From: Phycisphaera sp.
GTDB taxonomy: Bacteria; Planctomycetota; Phycisphaerae; Phycisphaerales; Zrk34
Length of the DNA: 64,000 bases
Direction: 5' to 3'
Assembly: GCA_016125285.1 (NCBI GenBank)
Contig: WGMA01000022.1
Location: 1-64,000 of the forward strand
The notes below the pieces were generated by a model that was given only the letters and a program-made list of their open reading frames with translations, was not told the DNA's origin and ran no database searches. Shown here piece by piece: positions 33,284 through 41,806 of this stretch (position 1 is its first letter; each line of letters opens with the position of its first letter). A program made the translations under genes and the position numbers.

Positions 33284-34648
33284 ATGTTCAGTCGCATCCT
33301 GATAGCGAACCGTGGTGAGATCGCGCTGCGGATCATCCGCGCGGCGCGTGAGCTCAATATCGAGGCGGTGGTGGTGTTTTCCGAGGCGGACCGCCACGCG
33401 CCGTACGTCCGTCTGGCGGACCGCGCGATCTGCATCGGTCCCGCCCCGGCGAAGCAGAGCTACCTGAAGACCGACGCGATCATCTCGGCGGCGGAGGTGG
33501 CGAACGTCGACGCGATTCACCCCGGTTACGGGTTCCTGGCCGAGAACGCGAACTTCGCGGAGATGTGTCGCGACTGCCAGATCGAGTTCATCGGTCCGAG
33601 CGTCGAGTCGATGCGTCTGCTGGGCGACAAGGTCGCGTGCAAGGAGCTGGCGATCAAGCACAAGGTGCCGACGTTCCCGGGCTCGAAGGGCAAGGTCGAG
33701 AGCGAGGACGAGGCGCTGAAGGTGGCGCACAAGATCGGGTATCCGGTGATCGTCAAGGCGTCGGCGGGCGGCGGCGGGCGCGGGATGCGTGTGGCGCACA
33801 ACGACATCGCGCTGCGGAGCGGGCTGCTGAACGCGGTCAGCGAGGCGGAGGCGGCGTTCGGGGACGGCACGGTGTACATCGAGAAGTTCCTCGAACGCGC
33901 GCGGCACGTCGAGGTGCAGGTGATCGGCGACAAGCACGGCAGCGTGATGCACCTGTTCGAGCGTGACTGCACGATGCAGCGGCGTCACCAGAAGCTGATC
34001 GAGGAGGCGCCGTGCCCGGTGCTCGACGAGAAGACACGCGACGCGCTGTGCAAGTCGGCGGTGCGGCTGTGCAAGGCGGCGGGGTATTACTCGGCGGGCA
34101 CCGTCGAGTTCCTGCTGGACGACGCGACCAAGCAGTTCTACCTGTTGGAGGTCAACACGCGTGTGCAGGTCGAGCACCCGGTGACGGAGGCGATCACGGG
34201 CGTCGACATCGTCAAGACGCAGATCAAGGTCGCGGCGGGCGAGAAGCTGCCGTTCCGCCAGGCGCAGCTGAAGATCAACGGGCACGCGATCGAGTGCCGG
34301 GTGAACGCCGAGGACACGGACCGCAACTTCGCGCCGCAGGCGGGCAGGCTGGAGCGGTTCACGGTGCCCGGCGGGCCGGGCGTACGCGTCGAGACGCACT
34401 GCGCCGCGGGGTACACGATCCCGCCGAACTACGACTCGATGATCGCGAAGCTGATCGTGCACAGCAACACGCGTGACGAGGCGATCGCCCGCATGCAGCG
34501 CGCGCTGCGTGAGTTCGACGTGGCGCCGAACAAGACCACGATCCCGCTGCACCGCCGGCTGCTGAACAACTCGAAGTTCGTGCAGGGCGACGTCGACATC
34601 CATTTCGTCGAGCGCCTGCTCGGCGGGGACCTGCCGGCGCGCGACTGA
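33284..34648 (+). CDS. accC: Biotin carboxylase subunit of acetyl-CoA carboxylase
   Basis: A 454-aa ATP-grasp enzyme that carboxylates biotin on AccB. The N-terminal domain shows [20 protein letters not shown] and [10 protein letters not shown], the Gly-rich ATP loop is [12 protein letters not shown] and the catalytic region is [20 protein letters not shown]. Length and motif order agree with the family. The carboxyltransferase genes accA and accD are not in the window. A bidirectional terminator follows. Confidence 0.97.
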   Translation: MFSRILIANRGEIALRIIRAARELNIEAVVVFSEADRHAPYVRLADRAICIGPAPAKQSYLKTDAIISAAEVANVDAIHPGYGFLAENANFAEMCRDCQIEFIGPSVESMRLLGDKVACKELAIKHKVPTFPGSKGKVESEDEALKVAHKIGYPVIVKASAGGGGRGMRVAHNDIALRSGLLNAVSEAEAAFGDGTVYIEKFLERARHVEVQVIGDKHGSVMHLFERDCTMQRRHQKLIEEAPCPVLDEKTRDALCKSAVRLCKAAGYYSAGTVEFLLDDATKQFYLLEVNTRVQVEHPVTEAITGVDIVKTQIKVAAGEKLPFRQAQLKINGHAIECRVNAEDTDRNFAPQAGRLERFTVPGGPGVRVETHCAAGYTIPPNYDSMIAKLIVHSNTRDEAIARMQRALREFDVAPNKTTIPLHRRLLNNSKFVQGDVDIHFVERLLGGDLPARD

Positions 34649-34701
34649 CGCCGGCGGGGCGACGGTCACTCACCCGCCACGCTCTCCGCATCGAGACACA
34701 A

Positions 34702-34740
34702 AAAGAGCCCCCGTCGCGTCCGACGGGGGCTCTTTGCTTT
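34702..34740. terminator. Bidirectional terminator between accC and the CvpA-like gene
   Basis: A perfect 15-bp stem AAAGAGCCCCCGTCG (34702-34716) / 34721-34735 with loop CGTC. T runs follow on both strands, so it can serve the convergent genes on both sides. Confidence 0.93.
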
Positions 34741-34763
34741 CGTGTCGATCGATCCGCGGCCGG

Positions 34764-36467
34764 CTACTCGAGCGGCACGGGCGGGCTGACGGGCGTGGAG
34801 ACCTTGCCGTACTTGAACGACGTGATCGAACGCCCGACCGGCACCTGGAAGTACAGGATCATGTGATCGTTGGCCGAGACCTTGCCGGGATCGGTGTCGA
34901 CGAGCTTCTCGATGGGCTTGTTGGGGTCGAAGCCGACGACCATCTCGGCGTCGGCGCCGCGGGCGTAGCCGATCGCCTTGAAGGGGTTGCCCTGGTTGTC
35001 GATGAGGAAGGGCGTCTTGTCGACGCTCTCGACGGCGAGCATGCCGCCGAGCAGGCCGGTCTTGGCGTCCTTGTTGCCGAGGTCCGCCTGGACGATGCGG
35101 GCGTTGTTGGGCGAGAAGAAGTTGTCGACAGCGATGTTGGTGCCGGGTCGCGGTTCGCCGCGTGATCGCCGGCGGATGCTGAAGATGCCCTTCAGGACGT
35201 AGTTGGTGACGTTGTTGGGGTTGCGGGGGTCCTTCTCGGTGAACAGGTCGACGCCCTGGACGCCGAGCTTGTTGAGGCTGCTCTGGAACGGCAGCTTGGC
35301 CGAGACGGTGACGAATCCGGGAATGGGCGACGGCACCACGACGACCTCGGGGCCGTCGCCGGGCTTCACCTCCGGGGCGTCGCCGCCTTCGCGGTTCAGG
35401 CCGGGCGGCAGGTCCTTGTTCCACTTGTCGCCGAGCGTGATGCGCAGGTTCTTGACGCGCAGGTACTCGGGCGTGCTGCCTTCGGGGACCAGGAAGAGCC
35501 AGTGGTGCACGACGTCGGCCATGGCCGGCAGGGAGTAGGCGTAGTCGTCGGTGCCCGAGAGCTTGCCGTACTCGCCGTTCTGCAGGTAGCCGATGGGGTA
35601 GGCCACGTGTGTCACGGGGAAGCCGGGCGCGTTGTCGGAGTAGGCCAGGCTGATCTGGCCGCGCGAGATGCGGAACGTGCCGTCCTGGTCCGCGGCCTCG
35701 CCCTGCACCTTGACGCTCGTGCCGATGATGATGGGGACGTTCTTGCCGGGCACGGTCGAGGTGATGTTCTCGAGCCACTTGGGCACGGGCGACGGCTTGA
35801 ACTGGTGCGTGATCTCTTCGCCGTTGGGATCGGGCGCCTTGACGATCGAGGCGTTGCCGGGGCGGATGACGCGTCGGCTGAACTCCGAGGCGCCGCGGTG
35901 AAACAGGCCGGCCTCGGCGGACAGGTCGGGGTGGGTGTTGTTGAGGTTCACGTCGGAGAACGACGGGGCGAAGGAGAACCGCGAGAGCGTGGTGAAGAAG
36001 TCCGCGGTGACGCGATCGACGCCGAGGAACACGCCCTTGGACTTCTGCGCGGTGCCGTCTTCGGTCAGCTCCCAGCCGCCCTTGAAGCCGAAGATTCCGG
36101 GCATGGCGGTCATCTGCAGGCCGATGAGGAGCATGCCGGTGGTCAGCACGCCGGCCAGACCACCGAACGCGGCGCCGACGGCCTGGTCGGGCACGTTGTG
36201 GAAGTTGAGGTTGCCGCCGATGAGCTTGTCGGAGATCAATCGCAGGGCCAGCAGCCACCCGCCGAAGGGCACGAGGAGTCCGACGCCCCACGCGTACTCG
36301 GGCATCTTGTTGATGAGCATGCCGAGGGTCAGCGGCTCCCAGAACGCGAAGGCGAGGATGCCGGCGAGGATGGTGCAGATCAGGTGCATGAACGCGCTGA
36401 ACAGGCCCTGGGAAGCCCACCAGTACATCATGAACGCGATGATTCCGAATACCACGATGCTGAGCAT
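34764..36467 (-). CDS. CvpA-like membrane protein with a large C-terminal domain
   Basis: A 567-aa protein. The N-terminal 180 residues resemble CvpA (colicin V production) proteins: hydrophobic segments LSIVVFGIIAFMMYWWASQG, FMHLICTILAGILAFAFW, and the region PDQAVGAAFGGLAGVLTTGM. The rest (residues about 190-567) is a soluble, Pro/Asn/Asp-rich domain with no recognised family, probably periplasmic. The start at 36467 overlaps the stop of the upstream GspE-like gene by one base (TAATG), indicating coupling. The open frame upstream of this start lies within the previous gene in another frame. Context suggests a partner of the adjacent membrane-bound ATPase-like protein. Confidence 0.75.
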   Translation of the reverse strand: MLSIVVFGIIAFMMYWWASQGLFSAFMHLICTILAGILAFAFWEPLTLGMLINKMPEYAWGVGLLVPFGGWLLALRLISDKLIGGNLNFHNVPDQAVGAAFGGLAGVLTTGMLLIGLQMTAMPGIFGFKGGWELTEDGTAQKSKGVFLGVDRVTADFFTTLSRFSFAPSFSDVNLNNTHPDLSAEAGLFHRGASEFSRRVIRPGNASIVKAPDPNGEEITHQFKPSPVPKWLENITSTVPGKNVPIIIGTSVKVQGEAADQDGTFRISRGQISLAYSDNAPGFPVTHVAYPIGYLQNGEYGKLSGTDDYAYSLPAMADVVHHWLFLVPEGSTPEYLRVKNLRITLGDKWNKDLPPGLNREGGDAPEVKPGDGPEVVVVPSPIPGFVTVSAKLPFQSSLNKLGVQGVDLFTEKDPRNPNNVTNYVLKGIFSIRRRSRGEPRPGTNIAVDNFFSPNNARIVQADLGNKDAKTGLLGGMLAVESVDKTPFLIDNQGNPFKAIGYARGADAEMVVGFDPNKPIEKLVDTDPGKVSANDHMILYFQVPVGRSITSFKYGKVSTPVSPPVPLE

Positions 36468-38080
36468 TACGCGTTCTCCTTGCCCATGACGCGCAGGACC
36501 TCGTTGATGCTGGTCACACCGTTGACGACCTTGCCGAGGATCGCCTCCTGGAGCCAGAGCGTCTTCTGCCGGCGGAGGTGTCCGCGGAGCTGCTCGATGT
36601 CGGCGGCGGCGATCAGCTCGCGTCCGCGGTCGTCGATGATCATGACCTCGTACGCTGCGGTGCGGCCGTCGTACCCCGTGCCGGCGCAGGACGGACACGG
36701 CTCGGGCTTGTTGCCCTTCATGATGACCTGGCCGCCGGCCTTGTAGAGGCGGATCGGCCGGTCGGACGGCAGGTTCAGCTTGCGGATGACGTTCGCGTCG
36801 GGGGCGTACTCCTGGCGGCAGAACTTGCAGAGCTTGCGCACGAGCTTCTGGGCGGTGATCGCCGCGAGTCCCGCCGAGACCTGCTGGGCGTCGCCCACGG
36901 CCTGCATCCAGCCCTGCAACGCCGCGAAGGTGTCTTCGGCCGTGACGCCGGCGTAGATGCGGTAGCCCTCCACGCCCGCCTTGGCGATCGTGTGGGCGGT
37001 CAGCTCGTCGGCGACCTGGTTGACCATCACGACCTGCGGCTCACGCAGCATCAGCGAGTGCAGCGAGCGGGCGACCTCGGCCTTGTCCACGTCGTGCTGG
37101 CGGATGCCTTCGACGGGGCGCTCGACGCCGGTCTCGATGCTGTGGATGTCCATCGTGTACGGGTCGTGCTGCTCGAGGATGGCGTACATCGTGGCGGTGC
37201 GGCCCTCGCCGGGCATGCCGGCGATCAGCACCACGCCCTTGGCTTCCTGGATGACGGCCTTGACCTTCTGCGACTGCGCGTCGAGGAAGCCGAGCTCGTC
37301 GAACTTGATGGTCATCTGCTTGACCGGGTCGATCATGATCGAGCACTTGAGCCCGCGTGTGGAGCCCGACGTCGTGACACGCAGCACGTGCGAGCCGAGC
37401 TCGACGGTGTCGACCGGCACGTCGGCGGTCTGCAGCTTGCGGCGGTCGGTGACGTCGAGGCCGGCCTGCGCCTTGATGTAGTCGATGACGGCCACGGCCT
37501 GCTGGGGCGCCAGCGGCTCCTGGCGGTAGTCGATGCCGTCGACGCGCACGATGCGGGCGAACTCCTGGTCGTTGCCGACCAGGTCCACGCGCTGGGCGCG
37601 CTGACGCAGCGCCTCCTGCAGGACCTTCTCGAACGCCAGGTGCTGCTCGAAGGTCGGGTCCTCGGGCAGCGGCACGGACTTGAGGCTCGACGGCGCCTTG
37701 GGGAACTTGAGCGTGGCGCGTTCGACGGCCTTCTGCTCGCGGATGTCCTGCAGCATCTCCTGGAACATTTCTTTGTCGAACCGCCACTTCTTGTTCTCGG
37801 GCACGTCCTTGTTGCGGATGATCACGTACGCCGAGGCGGCGCCGACCATCACCAGCAGGCCGAGGATGAATCCGAGGATGAACAGCGGCACGAAGAAGAC
37901 CGCGATGAAGCCCAGTCCGCCGGAGGCGACCTGGATGGCGTTCCACATCCGTCGCTTCTGGTGATAGAACATCGCGTCTTTATCGACGATGGTCGCCCAC
38001 CGCGCCCACAGCAGGAGCAACCCGAAGCACAGGATCGGCTTGAGGATGCTCGTCGGCACGGCGGCAAGCAGGATGGTCAT
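36467..38080 (-). CDS. Membrane-anchored GspE/PilB homologue with degenerate ATPase motifs
   Basis: A 537-aa protein with hydrophobic segments at residues 8-25 and about 52-88, then the secretion-ATPase N2 and C domains. The Walker A is GMPGEGRT (288-295), where Arg294 replaces the essential Lys. The Walker B region is VVMVNQVAD (349-357), where GE, the catalytic pair in VGEIRD, has become NQ. The His box has also lost its histidines (GYRIYAGVTAED). In contrast the C-terminal tetracysteine site is preserved (C418, C421, C462, C465), as in GspE and PilB. The fold is therefore probably intact but ATP hydrolysis unlikely. It lies between a PilT-like ATPase and a CvpA-like protein in an apparent operon. 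Confidence 0.85.
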   Translation of the reverse strand: MTILLAAVPTSILKPILCFGLLLLWARWATIVDKDAMFYHQKRRMWNAIQVASGGLGFIAVFFVPLFILGFILGLLVMVGAASAYVIIRNKDVPENKKWRFDKEMFQEMLQDIREQKAVERATLKFPKAPSSLKSVPLPEDPTFEQHLAFEKVLQEALRQRAQRVDLVGNDQEFARIVRVDGIDYRQEPLAPQQAVAVIDYIKAQAGLDVTDRRKLQTADVPVDTVELGSHVLRVTTSGSTRGLKCSIMIDPVKQMTIKFDELGFLDAQSQKVKAVIQEAKGVVLIAGMPGEGRTATMYAILEQHDPYTMDIHSIETGVERPVEGIRQHDVDKAEVARSLHSLMLREPQVVMVNQVADELTAHTIAKAGVEGYRIYAGVTAEDTFAALQGWMQAVGDAQQVSAGLAAITAQKLVRKLCKFCRQEYAPDANVIRKLNLPSDRPIRLYKAGGQVIMKGNKPEPCPSCAGTGYDGRTAAYEVMIIDDRGRELIAAADIEQLRGHLRRQKTLWLQEAILGKVVNGVTSINEVLRVMGKENA

Positions 38081-38154
38081 GTCTGCACAACCCTTCTAAC
38101 TGATCCCCGAGGACACCTGGGTCGTAATCCCGATCGGCCCGGCGCCGCTCCGGA

Positions 38155-39291
38155 TCAATAGTTGCTCGTCTTGATGCCCTTCAGACGCATGTTCATCTCG
38201 TCGACGTTCCGCGCCACCTCGAGGGCGGTTCGCGGCTGAATGTACTCGTTGTTGACCAGCGTCACAAGCCATTCGTGGTAGTCGATCATGCCTTCCTTCT
38301 GCGACTGCTTGATGATGTCGGGCAGCTCCGTCTCACGCCCCTCGTGGATGTACTTCGTGACGATCGGCGTGTTGAGCAGCACCTCGACCGCCGGCACGCG
38401 CGGCACCTCCGGCAGCAGCGTCTTGAGCAGACGCTGATAGATCAGCGCCTTGAGCGAATACGCGAACATGTCGCGGATCAGCTCGCGCTCCTCCGGCGGG
38501 AAGAGGTTGTAGATACGGCTGAAGCACTGGGCGCAGCTCGACGCGTGAACCGTGCCGAAACAGAGGTGGCCGGTCTCGGCCGCCTGCACCGCCGCCTCGA
38601 ACGTTTCGCGGTCACGCAACTCGCCGATGAGCACGACGTCGGGGTTTTCACGGACGAGGGCGCGGAGGCCGATCGCGAAGTTCGGCACGTCGATGCCGAT
38701 CTCACGCTGGTTCACGATCGCCGTGTGGTCCTTGAACATGTATTCGATCGGGTCCTCGAGGGTGACGATGTGGCAGGGGCGCGTCTCGTTGATCTGCTGC
38801 AGCATCGCGGCGATCGTCGTCGACTTGCCCGAACCGGTCACGCCGCACAGCAGCACCAGGCCCTGGTGAGCCTTGGGGATGTCTTCCATGCTCGGCGGCA
38901 GGTACAGGTCCTTGTACGACTTGATGTTCGAGGTGATCAGACGGGCGGCGATCGCCGAGCGGCCCATCGTGCGGAACACGTTCACACGGAAGCGGTTGTC
39001 CGCGTCGTAGGCGTACGCCAAGTCGAACGAGCCCGCCTTGTCGTACTGCTCCCACTGGATGTCGTTGAGCATGACGCGGACTTCGGCGTCCATCTCTTCG
39101 GGCGTGTACACCGGGGCGTCGACGTTCTTCAGCGAGCCGCGCAGACGCAGCTTCACCGGCACGCCCGGGCGGATGATGATGTCCGACGCTTCCTGGTGGA
39201 TGGCGAGCTTGAAGAACTTGCGCAGCCGCGTCTTGTTCATGTCGGGCTGGTCGCTGGCGCTCTCGGGCACTGCTGGGGGGGCCTGACTCAT
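38155..39291 (-). CDS. PilT-like secretion/retraction ATPase
   Basis: A 378-aa hexameric-type ATPase of the PilT family. It has the Walker A GVTGSGKST (150-158), the Asp box (HIVTLEDPIEYMF), Walker B VVLIGELRDRET (219-230) and His box GHLCFGTVHA (241-250), all intact. An N-terminal PAS-like domain precedes it. PilT drives type IV pilus retraction. The C-terminal PilT motif AIRNLIRE is not seen, so this may be a variant. No pilin or pilus assembly genes are near; the neighbours are a degenerate GspE homologue and a CvpA-like protein, suggesting a dedicated motor. Confidence 0.9.
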   Translation of the reverse strand: MSQAPPAVPESASDQPDMNKTRLRKFFKLAIHQEASDIIIRPGVPVKLRLRGSLKNVDAPVYTPEEMDAEVRVMLNDIQWEQYDKAGSFDLAYAYDADNRFRVNVFRTMGRSAIAARLITSNIKSYKDLYLPPSMEDIPKAHQGLVLLCGVTGSGKSTTIAAMLQQINETRPCHIVTLEDPIEYMFKDHTAIVNQREIGIDVPNFAIGLRALVRENPDVVLIGELRDRETFEAAVQAAETGHLCFGTVHASSCAQCFSRIYNLFPPEERELIRDMFAYSLKALIYQRLLKTLLPEVPRVPAVEVLLNTPIVTKYIHEGRETELPDIIKQSQKEGMIDYHEWLVTLVNNEYIQPRTALEVARNVDEMNMRLKGIKTSNY

Positions 39292-39364
39292 CGCTTACCT
39301 CGCTGGTCGGAGTGTATTGAAATGTGCGTTTCCGGCGGCGAATTGTCGCAACAACAATATACCA

Positions 39365-40252
39365 TTATAGGCCCGATGCACCAGTCGACAGGACCCGCAC
39401 CGGCACCCCGTGTTCCGCAAGATATTCCTTCGTCTGACCGACGGTGTACTGGCCGTAGTGGAAGATGCTCGCGGCCAGCGCCGCGTCGGCGCCCGCGCCG
39501 CCCTCGGCGATCGGCTTGAGCACCTCGTACATGTGCTCCGGACCGCCGCATCCGCCCGACGCCACCACCGGCACGTCCACCGCCGCGACCACCGCACGCG
39601 TCAGCTCGATGTCGAAACCGTCCTTCGTGCCGTCGGCGTCCATCGACGTCAGCACGATCTCCCCGGCCCCGAGCTCGACCACGCGCTTCGCCCACGCCAC
39701 CGCCTCGATGCCCACCGGCGTGCGACCGCCGTGCGTGTGGATCTCCCAGACGACCTCCTGATCGCCCGGCAGCTCCGGCGCGGCCAGGCCCCACACGTCT
39801 TCGTACTGCTGCTTCGCCGCCGCGGCGCGCTTCTCGAAATCCTCACGCGGCACACGCTTCGGGTCGATGTTCACCACCGTCGTGCACTTGCCGAACCGCC
39901 GGCTGGTCTGCGCGACGATGTCCGGCGTGACCACCGCGGCGGTGTTGATGCTCACCTTCTCCGTGCCCGCCTGAACCAGCCGCGTTACGTCGTCGATCGT
40001 GCGGATCCCGCCACCCACCGTGAACGGCATGAAGCACTGCTCGGCGACCTGCCGCACCACGTCGACCATGATGTCGCGGTCCTCGTGGCTGGCGGTGATG
40101 TCGAGGAACACCAGCTCGTCGGCGCCCTGCTCGTCGTACTTGCGCGCGATCTCGACCGGGTCGCCCGCGTCGCGGATGTTCACGAAATTGACGCCCTTGA
40201 CGACGCGGCCGGCTTTCACATCGAGGCACGGAATGATGCGTTTGGTCAGCAT
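39365..40252 (-). CDS. hisF: Imidazole glycerol phosphate synthase cyclase subunit
   Basis: A 295-aa TIM-barrel enzyme of histidine biosynthesis that, with HisH, converts PRFAR to IGP and AICAR. The catalytic aspartates are in [12 protein letters not shown] near residue 10 and [13 protein letters not shown]. Phosphate-binding and barrel motifs [12 protein letters not shown] and [12 protein letters not shown] are clear. It is about 40 residues longer than E. coli HisF, with an extra charged segment between [20 protein letters not shown] and WEIHTHGGR. No other his gene is near. Upstream of the ATG a -10 box but no ribosome binding site is present. The frame runs on upstream through the heptamer array, which is not coding. 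Confidence 0.94.
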   Translation of the reverse strand: MLTKRIIPCLDVKAGRVVKGVNFVNIRDAGDPVEIARKYDEQGADELVFLDITASHEDRDIMVDVVRQVAEQCFMPFTVGGGIRTIDDVTRLVQAGTEKVSINTAAVVTPDIVAQTSRRFGKCTTVVNIDPKRVPREDFEKRAAAAKQQYEDVWGLAAPELPGDQEVVWEIHTHGGRTPVGIEAVAWAKRVVELGAGEIVLTSMDADGTKDGFDIELTRAVVAAVDVPVVASGGCGGPEHMYEVLKPIAEGGAGADAALAASIFHYGQYTVGQTKEYLAEHGVPVRVLSTGASGL

Positions 40253-40259
40253 GGGCGGC

Positions 40260-40265
40260 ATTTTA
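40260..40265 (-). promoter_or_regulatory. -10 box implying a leaderless hisF mRNA
   Basis: Read on the minus strand TAAAAT ends 7 nt before the hisF ATG and no Shine-Dalgarno sequence is present. The position of the -35 falls at the edge of the heptamer element (40272 onward), so the element may have replaced it. Confidence 0.5.
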
Positions 40266-40271
40266 GCAGAT

Positions 40272-40486
40272 GATGCCGGATGCGGGATCGGGCGTTGCGA
40301 GCCCGATGCTGGATGCGGGATGGCTCGCTGCGCTCGCGATGCCGGATTGTCGCGGGTATACGCTGGGCGCATCCAGCATCCAGCATCCAGCATCCAGCAT
40401 CCAGCATCCAGCATCCAGCATCCAGCATCCAGCATCCAGCATCCAGCATCCAGCATCCAGCATCCAGCATCGCGAGCGCAGCGAGC
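40272..40486. repeat. Heptamer element with 20-bp perfect arms and long array
   Basis: The left part has heptamers GATGCCG, GATGCGG, GATCGGG, GATGCTG, GATGCGG and GATGGCT (40272-40325). An exact 20-bp inverted repeat, 40323-40342 with 40467-40486 (core GCTCGCTGCGCTCGCGATGC), encloses a junction and 14.6 perfect GCATCCA units (40369-40470). Since the left heptamers are complementary to the array, the whole can form a long stem. It lies between hisF and the sigma factor gene. Confidence 0.95.
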
Positions 40487-40527
40487 ATTGAACCCTCCGC
40501 GACGGTCGCGCCCTTCATCCTTGTCCC

Positions 40528-41136
40528 GTGAGCCACACCACGATAGAACCGCAAGCCGTGCCGCAAGACGTCGCAGAATCCGGGGCCACACCCGCCGACG
40601 ACCCGCGCTCCGATCTGGAGCTGGTCGACGCGATCAACTCCGGCGACCCCGCCGCGTTCGACGCGCTGTACCTGCGCTACCGCGATTGGGTGCTGCGGCT
40701 GGCGTGGCGGTTCACGCGGGATCACGACGCGGCGGGGGACGTGCTGCAGGACACGTTCACCTACGTGCTGCGCAAGTTCCCCGGCTTCGCGCTGACCGCG
40801 CGGTTCACCACGTTCCTCTACCCCGTCGTGCGACACGTGGCGATCGCCAACCAGAAGAAGGCCCGACGCATGATCCTCGATGACGGACAGATCGATCAGC
40901 CCGCCGAGCCGGACCCACCGTCAGCCGACACGCAGCGGCGGCAGCTGGCGTCGGTCATGGCGTGCCTCAGCGAGGACCATCGCGAGGCGGTGCTGCTGCG
41001 GTTCGTGGACGGGTTTTCGCTGGCGGAGATCGCCGAGGCGGTGGGCGTGCCGGTCGGCACGGTGAAGAGTCGGCTGCATCACGCCATCAAGGCCCTGCGC
41101 GACGACCCGGCCACGCAACGCTACTTCGAACAATGA
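40528..41136 (+). CDS. ECF-type RNA polymerase sigma factor
   Basis: A 202-aa sigma70-family protein with region 2 ([20 protein letters not shown], then [15 protein letters not shown], the -10 recognition helix) and region 4 ([20 protein letters not shown] and the helix-turn-helix [20 protein letters not shown]). There are no regions 1 and 3, so it is of the extracytoplasmic-function class. The chosen start is the GTG at 40528, with no clear ribosome binding site. The next gene, 40 nt downstream, encodes a membrane protein in the position of an anti-sigma factor. The upstream TTGAACC (from 40488) could be an ECF-type -35, but this is weak. Confidence 0.92.
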   Translation: MSHTTIEPQAVPQDVAESGATPADDPRSDLELVDAINSGDPAAFDALYLRYRDWVLRLAWRFTRDHDAAGDVLQDTFTYVLRKFPGFALTARFTTFLYPVVRHVAIANQKKARRMILDDGQIDQPAEPDPPSADTQRRQLASVMACLSEDHREAVLLRFVDGFSLAEIAEAVGVPVGTVKSRLHHAIKALRDDPATQRYFEQ

Positions 41137-41176
41137 ACCCGAGGCGGCCGCCGTCGCCTAAACACGTGGAGACACA

Positions 41177-41806
41177 ATGAACGAGAGGCACGAACAACAC
41201 GACGCGGACAGCCCGGATGATGCGGGCGAGCCGACGCTCCCGGCGGCGCTCGTCGCGGACCTGACGGCGCTGTACCGGCCGCCTTCGACACTGCGTGCGC
41301 CGTCACGCGTGGATGACACGGTGTTCCGCGCGGCGCGTGAGCACCTCGCGGGCGTCAGTGCGCTGGGCGCAAAAACCCCTCTCTCCCAAGTGGGGGAGAG
41401 GTTGGGTGAGGGGGATGGATCTTCGGACGCGTCGAGCCATCGCTTACACAGTGAAGCCTCCGACGACTCGACCCTCACCCCGGCCCTCTCCCTGTCAGGG
41501 AGGGGGAGGTGGCGGTGGGCCCTCCCGTGGGGTCTGGCGGCCGCGGCGGCGCTCGCGGTCGCGGCGACGGTGTCGATCACGCTGATTCGCACCGACGCAC
41601 CCCGGGCCGCCGCCGACCCGCGCGACATCGACGCCAACGGGCGTGTGGACATCCTCGACGCGTTCGCGCTGGCGCGACGGTTGGAGCAGCCGCTCGGCGG
41701 GGTGGACCCCGCGCGGGTCGACGTGAACGGCGACGGCGCGGTCGACGCCGCGGACGTCGACGCGATCGCGGCGGCGGCCGTGAAACTCAACGGCGGGAGG
41801 GGATGA
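41177..41806 (+). CDS. Dockerin-bearing single-pass membrane protein, putative anti-sigma factor
   Basis: A 209-aa protein. The N-terminal 65 residues are cytosolic, acidic, and in the position of an anti-sigma domain (no ZAS zinc motif). Residues about 67-111 are encoded by a palindromic repeat (41376-41509). One membrane helix follows (about 113-136), then two EF-hand-like dockerin type I repeats: DIDANGRVDILDAF near 147 and DVNGDGAVDAADVD near 180. Dockerins bind cohesins on the outside of the cell. The stop overlaps the next start by four bases (ATGA). That this protein controls the sigma factor is inference from gene order. Confidence 0.8.
   Translation: MNERHEQHDADSPDDAGEPTLPAALVADLTALYRPPSTLRAPSRVDDTVFRAAREHLAGVSALGAKTPLSQVGERLGEGDGSSDASSHRLHSEASDDSTLTPALSLSGRGRWRWALPWGLAAAAALAVAATVSITLIRTDAPRAAADPRDIDANGRVDILDAFALARRLEQPLGGVDPARVDVNGDGAVDAADVDAIAAAAVKLNGGRG
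41376..41509. repeat. Inverted pair of G-rich hairpin repeats inside a coding region
   Basis: The left unit is a hairpin CCTCTCTCCC/GGGGAGAGG followed by GGGTGAGGG (41404-41412). The right unit is its inverted copy, CCCTCACCC (41472-41480) followed by the hairpin CCCTCTCCC/GGGAGGGGG. The whole is translated in frame (KTPLSQVGERLGEGDG, then LTPALSLSGRGRW). This type of CCCTCTCCC palindromic repeat is common between genes in Gram-negative bacteria; here it lies within one. Confidence 0.9.

Noticed and set aside
36467-38080. Treating the GspE-like gene as a pseudogene
   Set aside because: The frame is intact over 537 codons, the tetracysteine site and hydrophobic helices are kept, and the gene is translationally coupled to the next; the motif changes look specific rather than random.
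36578-38161. A 527-residue plus-strand frame opposite the GspE-like gene
   Set aside because: The minus strand has family homology over its whole length; the plus frame is low in diversity and has no domain.
40263-40591. Coding region with LDAGCWM or ASSIQHP repeats across the heptamer array
   Set aside because: A 7-bp repeat without stops gives an open frame in all six frames. The hisF homology starts at the ATG at 40252, after a -10 box.
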